Assembly (NCBI RefSeq): GCF_035818475.1
Contig: NZ_JAYMGV010000001.1
Coordinates: forward strand, 1,612,001-1,676,000
Direction: 5' to 3'
Origin: Cognatitamlana sp035818475
Lineage (GTDB): Bacteria > Bacteroidota > Bacteroidia > Flavobacteriales > Flavobacteriaceae
DNA length: 64,000 nt
Shown one piece after another: positions 17,016-26,665 of the stretch (positions within the stretch are counted from its first letter, which is position 1; each line of letters starts with the position of its first letter). The notes below the pieces were generated by a model. It was given only the letters and a program-made list of their open reading frames with translations. It did no database searches and was not told where the DNA came from. The translations under genes were made by a program, and so were the position numbers.

Positions 17016-19087
17016 TAAACCGCTTTGATAACATACAAAAATGGCTTGCATTATGGGCTATTCCTTTGCTTTGCTTTTCATGTTTAGATAAAAAGAAGGA
17101 TAATGATAATCCGGTGTTAGGTGATGAAGTCGTAACATTTATTGTTAATAAATTACCTGAAGGACATGATTTTGATGACGATGTGTTTATATCAGGAGAT
17201 TTTGAGGGCTGGTCAGGCGGACGTTCACAATTCAAACTAAAAAAAGAAGATGGACACTACCGTATTTCTATCCCAAAATATCGAGAGGCCATAAGCTTTA
17301 AATTTACCAAAGGCGATTGGGGTTCTGTAGAATGTGCTTTAAACAATAACCCGATTGAAAACAGAACCTATACTTTTGAAAGCCAAAGTGAAACGGTTGA
17401 GGTTAATATTGTAAAATGGAATACAGATAATGATGCTGATAAGCCATCAACAGCTTCAAAACAGGTTAAGGTGTATGCAACAGATTTTGCCATTCCTCAA
17501 TTAGGCAGAACCCGAAAGATAAGTGTCTATTTACCGCCTGATTACGAAGCGTCTTCAAAAACTTATCCCGTTCTATACATTCAGGATGGACAAAATGTAT
17601 TTGATGCTAAAACATCTTATAGTGGCGAATGGGAAGTTGACGAAACTTTGGATGAATTGTATGAGGAGTCCGGATTCGGACTTATAGTTGTGGCTATTGA
17701 TCATGGAGCTGAAAAACGTATACATGAATATTCTGCCTGGGATTCTGAAAAACATGGTAAAGGCGAGGCCAAATTATATTTGGATTTTATAGTAAATACA
17801 CTTAAGCCTGAAATTGATAAAAATTTCAGAACAAAGACCAATCCCGAAAGCACGGCAGTAATGGGATCCTCTATGGGAGGGTTATTTGCGCATTATGCTG
17901 CTTTTGAAAGACCAGATGTGTTTGGTTTGTCAGGGGTGTTTTCTCCCTCTTTTTGGTATTCCAAAGCTATTTTTACGTTCACTGAAAACCGTTTGTCAAA
18001 TGCAAACGGTTTAAGAGTCTATTTTTTAGCAGGAGAAAAAGAAGGCAGCGATATGGTTCAAAATGTTGAAACTATGATAACCCTTCTAGCGAACAATGGA
18101 TTTAGTAAAGCACAATTCAAAAAAAGATTGGTTCCCGGAGGCACCCATAGTGAAGTGTTCTGGAAAAATGAATTTAAAACCTCCATTAAATGGTTGTTCG
18201 GTTTAGAAACATCAAACACATTTCAACCCTATCCAAAAGCTAAACTTTCCAGTGGAACCTTAATGCGGTTAGAAGCTTATCCTTCAAAATATATTCAGTC
18301 TCGGCCAGTTGATGTTTGGTTGCCCGAAGATTATTCAGAAGAAAAAAAGTATGCCGTTTTATATATGCATGACGGGCAAATGCTATTTGATGCAACCTCT
18401 ACATGGAATAAGCAAGAATGGAAAGTTGACGAATGGGCTTCCAAATTAATAAATGAAGGAAAGACTAAAGATTTTATTGTGGTAGGTATTCATAATATCT
18501 CTGAAATAAGGTGGCAGGATTTATTTCCGCAAAAAGCATTTGACAACCTGGAAAAAAAAGAAAAAGATAGATTAAGGGCATTAGCTGTTGAAACTAATAA
18601 AAATATTGAGTTTTATGGTGATAACTATCTTAAATTTTTAGTAGAAGAATTAATGCCCATGGTGAACTCTGAGTTCTCTGTGTATAGGAACAAAGCTAAT
18701 ACTTATGTTATGGGGTCAAGTATGGGAGGGCTTATGAGCATGTACGCTATTTGCGAATACCCAAACGTTTTTAGTGGCGCTGCATGTATTTCCACGCATT
18801 GGCCGGGCGCTACACCAATAGAAAATAATCCATTTCCGGATGCCATTTTTAAGTATATGAAAACACATTTGCCGGATTCAAATACACATAAGATGTACTT
18901 TGACTATGGTACAGAAACCTTGGATGCACATTACCCGCAATATGCACCTAAAGTAGATGAGATATTAAAGGAGAAAGGCTATACAGAGGCTAATTTTAAA
19001 AATTTAAAGTTTGAAGGAACGGATCATTCTGAAAATGCCTGGAACCAGCGATTAGATATCCCCTTAATGTTTTTATTAAGAAAATAA
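17012..19087 (+). CDS. Lipoprotein with N-terminal starch-binding-like domain and two esterase (alpha/beta-hydrolase) domains
   Basis: The frame opens at a TTG that overlaps the previous stop (TTGA); no in-frame ATG precedes the signal peptide, so the TTG is the best start. The signal ends in the lipobox LCFSC. Residues about 40-140 form a CBM20/CBM48-like sandwich (DDDVFISGDFEGWS, FKFTKGDWGSVEC). Two esterase-D/feruloyl-esterase-like domains follow, about 150-400 and 420-690, each with its own GSSMGG nucleophile elbow and a late His (PGGTHSEVFW; GTDHSENAW), so both look catalytically intact. The gene sits among GH13 enzymes. Deacylation of esterified glucans is a guess; the sequence shows only tandem serine esterases with a glycan-binding-like domain. 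Confidence 0.85.
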   Translation: MINRFDNIQKWLALWAIPLLCFSCLDKKKDNDNPVLGDEVVTFIVNKLPEGHDFDDDVFISGDFEGWSGGRSQFKLKKEDGHYRISIPKYREAISFKFTKGDWGSVECALNNNPIENRTYTFESQSETVEVNIVKWNTDNDADKPSTASKQVKVYATDFAIPQLGRTRKISVYLPPDYEASSKTYPVLYIQDGQNVFDAKTSYSGEWEVDETLDELYEESGFGLIVVAIDHGAEKRIHEYSAWDSEKHGKGEAKLYLDFIVNTLKPEIDKNFRTKTNPESTAVMGSSMGGLFAHYAAFERPDVFGLSGVFSPSFWYSKAIFTFTENRLSNANGLRVYFLAGEKEGSDMVQNVETMITLLANNGFSKAQFKKRLVPGGTHSEVFWKNEFKTSIKWLFGLETSNTFQPYPKAKLSSGTLMRLEAYPSKYIQSRPVDVWLPEDYSEEKKYAVLYMHDGQMLFDATSTWNKQEWKVDEWASKLINEGKTKDFIVVGIHNISEIRWQDLFPQKAFDNLEKKEKDRLRALAVETNKNIEFYGDNYLKFLVEELMPMVNSEFSVYRNKANTYVMGSSMGGLMSMYAICEYPNVFSGAACISTHWPGATPIENNPFPDAIFKYMKTHLPDSNTHKMYFDYGTETLDAHYPQYAPKVDEILKEKGYTEANFKNLKFEGTDHSENAWNQRLDIPLMFLLRK

Positions 19088-19132
19088 TAATATGTCAAAT
19101 TCAGTTTTATAACCCATTAGTTAATACGTAAA

Positions 19133-21010
19133 ATGAAGTTAATAAAATATATCATCATAGTATGCTTATTATTTGGTTTTAGTTGCAATCAAAAAAAAGA
19201 ACAGGTTAGAAACCCAGTTGAAGAAGTTAAACCCATAAAGAAAAAGGAAGTAATTTATCAAGTGTTTACACGCTTGTTTGGTAACACAAATACAACTAAT
19301 AAGCCTTGGGGAACTATTGAGGAGAATGGTGTTGGTAAATTCAATGACTTTACAGAAAAAGCTTTAAAAGAAATCAAAGACCTGGGAGTTACACATATTT
19401 GGTATACCGGTGTGCCGCATCATGATGTCATAAGAGATTATACAAAATATGGCATTTCTAATGATGATCCGGAAGTGGTAAAAGGCCGTGCAGGGTCACC
19501 TTATGCGGTTAAAGATTATTACAATGTAAATCCGGATTTAGCAGTAAATGTTGAAAAACGTTTGGAAGAATTTCAGGCTTTAATAAAGCGTACTCATGAT
19601 GCCGGATTAAAAGTGATCATAGATATAGTTCCTAATCATGTAGCGCGTAATTACACAAGTATTTCAAAACCAAAAGGACTGCATGATTTTGGTGAAGATG
19701 ATAATACTTCAGTGGCCTATCATGTAAATAATAATTTTTATTATAATCCTAACGAATCTTTTAAACTACCAGACTGGGAAGGGGGCTATTTCCCTCTAGG
19801 AGGTGAAAAACATCCGTTAATTGATGGCAAGTTTGACGAAACCCCGGCAAAGTGGACTGGAAATGGGTCACGGAAATCAAAACCAAATATGGGAGACTGG
19901 TATGAAACAGTTAAAGTAAATTATGGTATTTCACCGGAAGGAAAAAAAGAATTTAATGAATTGCCTGAGGGCTTTGAAAATAAAGCGCATAAAGCACATT
20001 TTGAGTTTTGGAAAGGAAAGACGGTACCAAACTCATGGGTAAAATTTAGAGATATTACGCTGTATTGGTTAGATATGGGCGTTGATGGATTTCGTTATGA
20101 TATGGCTGAAATGGTTCCGGTGGAGTTTTGGAGCTACATGAACTCTTCTATAAAAACAACAAACCCGGAAGCCTTTTTATTGGCTGAAGTATATAATCCA
20201 AGCCTGTATAGAGATTATATTAAAAAAGGGAAAATGGATTACCTGTATGATAAGGTCCAACTATATGATACTATAAAACATGTCATGCAGGGACATGGAA
20301 AAACAGATCATATTCCACCTATTCTTGATGACTTGAAAGATATTGAGCATCATATGTTACATTTTCTGGAAAATCATGATGAACAGCGTATAGCAAGTCC
20401 GGAGTTTGCCGGAAGCGCTCAAAAAGGAAAGCCGGCAATGGTAGTTTCGGCAACATCAACTACAGCGCCAACTATGATTTATTTTGGGCAGGAAGTAGGT
20501 GAAGACGGTTCGGACGAACCAGGTTTTGGGTCGCCATCTAGAACCTCCATTTTTGATTATGTTGGTGTACCTGCACATCAACGTTGGGTAAATAATAAAC
20601 AGTTTGATGGCGGGCAATTAACAAATGAAGAAAAGCACTTAAGAGATTTCTATAGTCGCCTGTTAAACTTTACCATTAGCAGTACTGCCTTAGCAGGAAG
20701 CTATGCTGATATACATTTGTATAATAGACAGCATACTGAAAATTATACAGATAAACTACTGTCGTTTGTACGCTGGAGTGAAAATGAGAAACTGATTGTT
20801 GTTTCAAATTTTGAGACAGAAAAAGGATTTGAATTTGAATTGCAAGTTCCAGAGAAGGCGATCCGTGCTTTGGGTTTAAAAGATGGTAGTTATAAAGTTC
20901 AAGACCAATTGTACAAACAATTTAAATCAGAGTTAATTGTTGAAAACGGGGTGGGGAAAGCAAATATTAAGATAGAACCTTTAGAGTCATTTATATTAAA
21001 CATTCAATAA
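19133..21010 (+). CDS. GH13 alpha-amylase-family lipoprotein
   Basis: This 625-residue protein has a short lipoprotein signal with lipobox GFSC followed by NQKKEQ (not acidic). The GH13 barrel starts at about residue 40 (EVIYQVFTRLFG). Region I is IIDIVPNHVARNY, region II GVDGFRYDM with nucleophile Asp323, region III LLAEVYNPS with acid Glu352, and region IV FLENHDEQR. A long insertion between barrel strands 3 and 4 (about residues 180-290) contains WEGGYFPLGG and GNGSRKSKPNMGDWYE. A beta-sheet domain forms the C-terminus. It lies 45 bp after the esterase gene and 3 bp before a third GH13 gene. It presumably cuts alpha-1,4-glucans at the envelope; exact specificity is not readable. Confidence 0.9.
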   Translation: MKLIKYIIIVCLLFGFSCNQKKEQVRNPVEEVKPIKKKEVIYQVFTRLFGNTNTTNKPWGTIEENGVGKFNDFTEKALKEIKDLGVTHIWYTGVPHHDVIRDYTKYGISNDDPEVVKGRAGSPYAVKDYYNVNPDLAVNVEKRLEEFQALIKRTHDAGLKVIIDIVPNHVARNYTSISKPKGLHDFGEDDNTSVAYHVNNNFYYNPNESFKLPDWEGGYFPLGGEKHPLIDGKFDETPAKWTGNGSRKSKPNMGDWYETVKVNYGISPEGKKEFNELPEGFENKAHKAHFEFWKGKTVPNSWVKFRDITLYWLDMGVDGFRYDMAEMVPVEFWSYMNSSIKTTNPEAFLLAEVYNPSLYRDYIKKGKMDYLYDKVQLYDTIKHVMQGHGKTDHIPPILDDLKDIEHHMLHFLENHDEQRIASPEFAGSAQKGKPAMVVSATSTTAPTMIYFGQEVGEDGSDEPGFGSPSRTSIFDYVGVPAHQRWVNNKQFDGGQLTNEEKHLRDFYSRLLNFTISSTALAGSYADIHLYNRQHTENYTDKLLSFVRWSENEKLIVVSNFETEKGFEFELQVPEKAIRALGLKDGSYKVQDQLYKQFKSELIVENGVGKANIKIEPLESFILNIQ

Positions 21011-21013
21011 AGT

Positions 21014-22672
21014 ATGAAACAAATCTTAGTTTTAATATTAGTAGTTGTAACACTAACGGGTTGCAAAAAAGAAACTCAGGTATTAAATAAAAACATAGAG
21101 GTTCCTTTTATTTGGGAAGCGGCAAATGTATACTTTTTATTGACAGATCGGTTTAATAACGGAGACACATCAAATGACATTAATTTTAACAGAAACCTGG
21201 AAACCGGAAAGCTTCGGGGGTTTGAAGGTGGAGATATAAAAGGTATAACCCAAAAAATCAAAGCAGGTTATTTTACGGAGCTGGGAATCAATGCCATTTG
21301 GATGACTCCTATAGTGGAACAAATTCATGGAGGAACAGATGAAGGAACCGGTTTAACTTATGGGTTTCATGGATATTGGACCAGTGATTGGACAAATTTA
21401 GACCCTAATTTTGGAACAAAAGCAGATCTGAAAGAATTGGTCGAGCAAGCACATAAAAAAGGCATACGTATTTTATTGGATGCTGTTATCAATCATACGG
21501 GGCCGGTTACTGAACAGGATGCATTATGGCCTGAAGAATGGGTGCGCACAGCACCTCAATGTGACTACAAGTCTTATGAAAATACCATTACCTGCACATT
21601 GGTTAAGAACCTCCCGGATATAAAAACAGAAAGCAATGAAGCTGTTCAATTACCACCACAATTGGTTGAAAAATGGAAGCGTGAAGGTCGATATGAGCAG
21701 GAAGTTTCAGAGTTAAACGCCTTTTTTGAACGAACAGGCCACCCAAGAGCGCCGCGTTTCTATATCATGAAATGGCTTAGCGATTATATTTTAGAATTCG
21801 GAATTGACGGTTACCGGGTAGATACGGTTAAGCATGTAGAAGAATCAGTGTGGCAGGAGTTTAGAAAGGAGTGTGACTACACGTTTTCAGAATTTAAAAA
21901 GAATAACCCTAATAAGGTTTTAGATGATAATGACTTTTATCTGGTTGGAGAGGTATATAACTATGGAATAAGCGCTAAAAAAGCATTTGACTTTGGCGAT
22001 AAAAAGGTGAATTATTTTGATAATGCTTTTAATAGTCTTATAAATTTTGAGTCTAAATGGAATGCAGCTCAACAGACTAAAGAAGTCATGTTTAAACGGT
22101 ATTCAGATATCTTGAATTCAGATTTAAAAGGCTATGGTGTGATGAACTATTTGAGCTCTCATGACGATGGTCAACCCTTTGATGCAGAAAGAGAAAAACC
22201 TTTTGAAACAGCTACAAAACTATTGTTATGTCCGGGAACCTCACAAGTATTTTATGGTGATGAGTCTGCACGTTCTTTAGTTATTGAAGATACACAGGGA
22301 GATGCCACATTACGTTCATTTATGAATTGGGATGCTATTAAAAACAATACAAAAACAAAAAATATTTTAGAGCATTGGCAAAAATTAGGGCAATTTAGAA
22401 TAAACCACCCTGCAGTAGGAGCCGGAACGCACCAAATGCTAACAGCAGACCCTTATGTGTTTTGCAGGCGTTTTTCCAAAGAAAATTATAAAGATCAGGT
22501 CATTATAGGTTTGGATTTACCAATAGGAAAAAAAGTACTTAACGTTTCTGAAGTATTTAAAAACGGAGATCAGTTATATGACACATACTCTAGTACTCCT
22601 GTTAAAGTTAAAAACGGAAAAGTGACTTTAAACTCTGAGTTTAACATCGTATTGCTGGAGAAACAACAGTAA
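21014..22672 (+). CDS. GH13 alpha-amylase-family lipoprotein
   Basis: This 552-residue protein has a lipoprotein signal with lipobox TLTGC followed by KKETQ. The catalytic barrel begins at about residue 35 (ANVYFLLTDRFNNGDTSND). Region I is ILLDAVINHTG, region II GIDGYRVDTVKH with nucleophile Asp270, region III LVGEVYNYG with acid Glu313, and region IV YLSSHDDGQ with Asp384. YGFHGYWTSDWTNLDPNFG is typical of periplasmic alpha-amylases of the MalS type. A C-terminal beta domain closes the protein. It is the last gene of the plus-strand arm of the locus, 3 bp after another GH13 gene, and a strong terminator follows. A periplasmic endo- or exo-amylase role on maltodextrins is the best inference. 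Confidence 0.9.
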   Translation: MKQILVLILVVVTLTGCKKETQVLNKNIEVPFIWEAANVYFLLTDRFNNGDTSNDINFNRNLETGKLRGFEGGDIKGITQKIKAGYFTELGINAIWMTPIVEQIHGGTDEGTGLTYGFHGYWTSDWTNLDPNFGTKADLKELVEQAHKKGIRILLDAVINHTGPVTEQDALWPEEWVRTAPQCDYKSYENTITCTLVKNLPDIKTESNEAVQLPPQLVEKWKREGRYEQEVSELNAFFERTGHPRAPRFYIMKWLSDYILEFGIDGYRVDTVKHVEESVWQEFRKECDYTFSEFKKNNPNKVLDDNDFYLVGEVYNYGISAKKAFDFGDKKVNYFDNAFNSLINFESKWNAAQQTKEVMFKRYSDILNSDLKGYGVMNYLSSHDDGQPFDAEREKPFETATKLLLCPGTSQVFYGDESARSLVIEDTQGDATLRSFMNWDAIKNNTKTKNILEHWQKLGQFRINHPAVGAGTHQMLTADPYVFCRRFSKENYKDQVIIGLDLPIGKKVLNVSEVFKNGDQLYDTYSSTPVKVKNGKVTLNSEFNIVLLEKQQ

Positions 22673-22721
22673 GATGACGTCATATGAATTGTTAGTTTGT
22701 TTAAAACAGATTAATAGCGCT

Positions 22722-22757
22722 GAAAGCTTCTCGAGATCAGGGAAGCTTTCTTTATTT
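22722..22757 (+). terminator. Rho-independent terminator of the maltodextrin operon
   Basis: GAAAGCTTC (22722-22730) pairs perfectly with GAAGCTTTC (22742-22750) and is followed by TTTATTTT. An outer AGCGC (22716-22720) could also pair with GCGCT (22763-22767). The position, 50 bp after the last GH13 gene, fits the end of the operon. Confidence 0.8.
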
Positions 22758-22861
22758 TACGGGCGCTTGGAAAGCAGAAGGTTTAATGAAATTAAAACGT
22801 TTTTAATGTAACATTTTAGTTGTCAAGAAGTCTAGTTAATAACGACTAAACCAATTATTTG

Positions 22862-22869
22862 TAAATTTG
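22862..22869 (+). promoter_or_regulatory. Predicted -7 element for the GAF-domain gene
   Basis: TAAATTTG matches TAnnTTTG exactly and lies 20 bp before the ATG; no clear -33 TTG is at the right spacing. An inverted repeat ATTAAAA-CGT-TTTTAAT (22791-22807) lies upstream. Confidence 0.4.
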
Positions 22870-22889
22870 TATGGTAAGCGCATAATATT

Positions 22890-25262
22890 ATGGATATCAA
22901 TGATAATATAGAATCACCTTTGCAGCTCAAAATAAGTTTTAATAAACTTTTTGAGGAATACGAAACCCTGGCAAAGAGTAAAGACCAGTTTATTGCAGCA
23001 AAAGCTAAAAGCATTTTAAAAATAGCAAGTGATTATCCAGAACTACGAGACGGTTTTGAGGATGTTTCAGTATTTAAGAAAAGAGAACAGGAAATAAGTG
23101 TTATTCTTCAGGATACTTTTACACCACTTTTAACAAAGAATGAAATCAAGACAGCTTCGGTTCCATTTCACAATCTGACTTTCAATACATCAGAACGTTT
23201 TAAAAATATTATTAAAAATGCAGGAGATGACTTTGAGCTTCAAATTAAAAATATGCCCGAAGATGACACCTATATTATAGCGTGTACAATTATTTTAGGG
23301 TTTTGTTATGGTTACAGTTTAAATTTTAAAAGGCCATTTTATTACGAGATACCGGATGCAAATGGAATACTCCGCTATTATAAAATATTATATAATGCCG
23401 ATTTTTGTGAAATTACACCAACTGAAAAAGCAAAAAAGATAACTCAGGCAGATTATGATGAGTTATTGGATAGCTTTGATAATATAGACCTGTGGAAAGA
23501 AAAGTTTCCACCAAATAGTTATGTGTTTAATGGTTTTGTGATTTCAAATATGTTTGATGTTACAGATGATCAATCCATATCTAATATCAAGTCCAGTCTT
23601 ATAGGAGAAAGCACTAAAAAGGGTGCTGAATTTATGGAAGATTTTCATAAAGTTTTCAGGTCGTTATTGGGTATAAATGATATAAAAGTAGGAGTTTCTA
23701 TATACAACGAAGAAGAGAATACCTTTAACCGTTTTTATGGAGAAGGGGTGGAAAGTTTTCTTTTGGGAGACCATGAAAGTAATAATTGCTCAACAGCATT
23801 ATGTGATTGGTCTTATAACAAGTTATTAAAAGAGCATAAGTATTTGTCTATATCAGATGTAGATAAGGTACTGGAAAAGGCCAAATCCTGTGCGCCACAA
23901 ATTGCAAGCTTGCATAAACAGGGTATTAAAAGTGCCATACTTGCTCCCATAGCAAATGAAGATGGCTTGATGGGAATTCTTGAAATTGTATCACAAAAAC
24001 CTCAGGTGCTAAACAGTATCAATGCTAATAAATTGGGTGATATAATGCCGTTTATAGTATCGACAATTAAGCGTTCAAAAACCGAAGAAGAGAATTTAAT
24101 TGAAGCTATTATTCAAAAAGAGTGTACCTCCATTCACCCTAGTGTAAAATGGCGTTTTGCTAAAGAAGCCGAAAGGTTTATTAAAGCAAAAATGAAAGGA
24201 TTGGAGCCTAGTTTCAAGACCATAACTTTTGATAATGTGTATCCGTTATTCGGGCAAATTGATATTAAAGGATCTTCTGAAGCAAGAAACAGAGCCACTT
24301 TTCAAGACTTAACACTACAGCTTAAAGCAGCTAAAAACATTTTTGAAAAGGCACTTCAAATTAATACGCTTCCCATATATGAGCAGTTTATACATCAAAT
24401 AGATGATTATCAAAAGGGCTTGGAAGAACAATTTCAAGTGGATAGTGAGCAGCAGATTTCAGAGTTTTTTAAACAGGATATTGAACCGGCACTATCACAT
24501 CTTAATACTATAGAAGCTTTAAAAGAAACTATTGAAGCGTATTATGATATCATAGATGATAAGGTAAATATGTTATACCGTTATAGAAAAGATTATGATG
24601 ATACCATTACCATGATCAATAAAGAAATGGCTTCACTTTTAGATAAAAAACAAACAGATGCGCAAGCTATGTACCCTCATTATTTTGAGCGTTTTAAAAC
24701 TGATGGTGTTGAGCATAATATGTATATAGGAGAATCTATAACAAAAGAGAATAGTTTTAACCCTATTTATCTATACAATTTAAGATTATGGCAATTACAG
24801 ATCATGTGTGAAATGGAAAATGCCTATTATCAAATGCAGTCAGATTTCCCCGTGGCACTTGATGTAGCCTCAATGGTCTTGGTTTTTAATCAGCCACTTT
24901 CTATAAGTTTTAGAATGGATGAAAAACAATTTGATGTTGATGGAACTTATAACGCACGTTATGAAATTGTAAAAAAGCGTGTAGATAAGGCGTTTATAAA
25001 AGGAACCAATCAAAGGATTACACAAAAAGGAAAAATAAGTATAGTGTATTCACAAAAACAAGATGAACTAGAATATCTGCGTTATATTAAATTCTTACAG
25101 TCTAAACATTATTTAGATACCGATGTGGAAATAGTAGAATTACAGGATTTACAAGCAGTAACAGGGTTAAAAGCAATTCGTGTAAGCGTGCTCTATCATA
25201 AGAATGAAGATGACAAATCCTTTTATACTTATGATGATTTAATGAAAGAGCTTAAAGCTTAG
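22890..25262 (+). CDS. Large GAF-domain protein of unknown function
   Basis: The 790-residue protein has no signal peptide or transmembrane helix and is probably cytoplasmic. A GAF-like domain is recognisable at about residues 250-400 (FRSLLGINDIKVGVSIYNEE, IKSAILAPIANEDGLMGILEIVSQK). The regions before and after are alpha-helical and charged; about residues 480-600 could form coiled coils. No kinase, cyclase, phosphodiesterase or DNA-binding motif was found. It is transcribed alone towards the HD/Pycsar-type gene, and the two reading frames overlap by 4 bp at their ends. Similar proteins annotated only as GAF-domain proteins are, from memory, common in Flavobacteriaceae. A sensory or scaffold role is a guess. 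Confidence 0.75.
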   Translation: MDINDNIESPLQLKISFNKLFEEYETLAKSKDQFIAAKAKSILKIASDYPELRDGFEDVSVFKKREQEISVILQDTFTPLLTKNEIKTASVPFHNLTFNTSERFKNIIKNAGDDFELQIKNMPEDDTYIIACTIILGFCYGYSLNFKRPFYYEIPDANGILRYYKILYNADFCEITPTEKAKKITQADYDELLDSFDNIDLWKEKFPPNSYVFNGFVISNMFDVTDDQSISNIKSSLIGESTKKGAEFMEDFHKVFRSLLGINDIKVGVSIYNEEENTFNRFYGEGVESFLLGDHESNNCSTALCDWSYNKLLKEHKYLSISDVDKVLEKAKSCAPQIASLHKQGIKSAILAPIANEDGLMGILEIVSQKPQVLNSINANKLGDIMPFIVSTIKRSKTEEENLIEAIIQKECTSIHPSVKWRFAKEAERFIKAKMKGLEPSFKTITFDNVYPLFGQIDIKGSSEARNRATFQDLTLQLKAAKNIFEKALQINTLPIYEQFIHQIDDYQKGLEEQFQVDSEQQISEFFKQDIEPALSHLNTIEALKETIEAYYDIIDDKVNMLYRYRKDYDDTITMINKEMASLLDKKQTDAQAMYPHYFERFKTDGVEHNMYIGESITKENSFNPIYLYNLRLWQLQIMCEMENAYYQMQSDFPVALDVASMVLVFNQPLSISFRMDEKQFDVDGTYNARYEIVKKRVDKAFIKGTNQRITQKGKISIVYSQKQDELEYLRYIKFLQSKHYLDTDVEIVELQDLQAVTGLKAIRVSVLYHKNEDDKSFYTYDDLMKELKA

Positions 25263-26458
25263 TAAACGCCGGAATACTGAAAGGCAATTGCAAAAGCAAT
25301 AACGCTTATAATAATACCTATCATAAAAACAGAATAGGTAATTCTGAGGATTTTGTATTTTTTATCCAGGACCAGCCCCAGGAAATATAGGTCTTTTTTC
25401 ATAGAAGAATACAGGTAATCCCTGTCTTGCATCATTTCCCCCATAGCCCATTCAAAATCATTAAGGCTCATTTTATGGAAATTACCAAAGAACAATAAAT
25501 TTACTTTTTTATTAGCTACATCAGCTTTGGTAAATTTCCCACTGGTAACATTTGGACGCGTTGCCAAAACAGATAAAATAATAGAGGCAACCGTTACCAA
25601 AACAAAAATAACGGTAGGAACTATAAGGTAGCGATTGGAAGGATTATCCAGCTTAGGGATCAGGTTTGCCAAAACCAATGACACAATAATAGCATTTACA
25701 GATAATAGGATATTGGCTTTTGTGTCCGCTATATTACTGAGAACAATATGATTTTTTAAGGTCACCCTAAACATGGTTTCAATACCGCGTTCAGGAACAG
25801 CGATCTTATTTTTTTTAAAACTTAACTCGTCCTTTTTTTGCCTGAGTTTTTTGTTTTCAGTATCAAGCTTTTTTTTAGCCTTTAATAGTTCTGAAATATT
25901 TTTACTCTTGCGTTTGTCCCAATTTAAAGCTGCTTCCGTAGTATGAAAACGATGCTTGGTGGATAGAAAGTTTATATTTTCATCTAACCATTCAGATTCG
26001 GTAAGGTGCTTGTCACAGGTTAATTCCCATTCTTTTTTAAGGAGTTCGGAAACTTCAATATAAGTTTTACTGCCTATATGGGAGCAATCAGCATCCCTTA
26101 TTATTTTTTCTAATTGATTTTGAGGAGTGTGCTCCATTTTAGTAGCCATGATCAAATTACAAATGGCCTCAATGTCAGATACACTACATTTTTTATCACT
26201 CAAAAAGGACTTGGCAATACTAACGCTTTCTTCTTCGTGATTTTTTATACCTTTAGTATAGCCGGTATCATGAAGCCATGTGGCTAAGGTCAGGATGCTT
26301 TTGTCTGAATCACTTAAACCGGATTGCTCAGCCAATAATATAGCTTTTTCTACAACACGTTGTGTGTGCGTCAGGTTATGGTATAGAAAAGAAGCATCTA
26401 ATTTTTCATTTAATAAATTAGTTGTAAATTTTTCAGTTTCAACAATAAGTTTGTCCAT
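25259..26458 (-). CDS. HD-domain phosphohydrolase fused to a Pycsar-effector-type transmembrane domain (DUF5706)
   Basis: The 399-residue protein starts with an HD domain: His in YHNLTHTQRV, the His-Asp pair in WLHDTGY and a later Asp in IIRDADCSHIG, so the metal-binding set looks complete (about residues 25-180). A charged coiled coil (about 185-225, ELLKAKKKLDTENKKL) links it to a C-terminal membrane module with three hydrophobic segments (about 240-262, 272-295, 368-393) and the motif LSNIADTKANILLSVNAIIV. That module matches what I know of DUF5706, now called the Pycsar effector domain. In Pycsar systems this domain is triggered by cyclic pyrimidine nucleotides, but no cyclase gene is in the window. 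The HD part could hydrolyse a nucleotide signal. Function is inferred. Confidence 0.8.
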   Translation of the reverse strand: MDKLIVETEKFTTNLLNEKLDASFLYHNLTHTQRVVEKAILLAEQSGLSDSDKSILTLATWLHDTGYTKGIKNHEEESVSIAKSFLSDKKCSVSDIEAICNLIMATKMEHTPQNQLEKIIRDADCSHIGSKTYIEVSELLKKEWELTCDKHLTESEWLDENINFLSTKHRFHTTEAALNWDKRKSKNISELLKAKKKLDTENKKLRQKKDELSFKKNKIAVPERGIETMFRVTLKNHIVLSNIADTKANILLSVNAIIVSLVLANLIPKLDNPSNRYLIVPTVIFVLVTVASIILSVLATRPNVTSGKFTKADVANKKVNLLFFGNFHKMSLNDFEWAMGEMMQDRDYLYSSMKKDLYFLGLVLDKKYKILRITYSVFMIGIIISVIAFAIAFQYSGVY

Positions 26459-26665
26459 AAGTTGATTCAGTTTATATGAGTAAAAGTACTAAACTTTAAG
26501 AAAATAGATTTTAGATATAAGAACGGTATAATTTGTCATAAATTTTATCATTCCTGTCATAAAGGCTTAAAACGGTGTTCAAGTAAGCTTTTCAATAAAA
26601 TTTCGACTACCTTTAGGTTGAAAAAAGCATATTATAATAACTAAAAAAAGAAAGGGAACCCTATT

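Noticed and set aside
22791..22807. ATTAAAA-CGT-TTTTAAT as a second LacI operator
   Set aside because: It has an odd centre and A/T-only arms, and lies after the operon terminator, unlike the palindrome at 7051.
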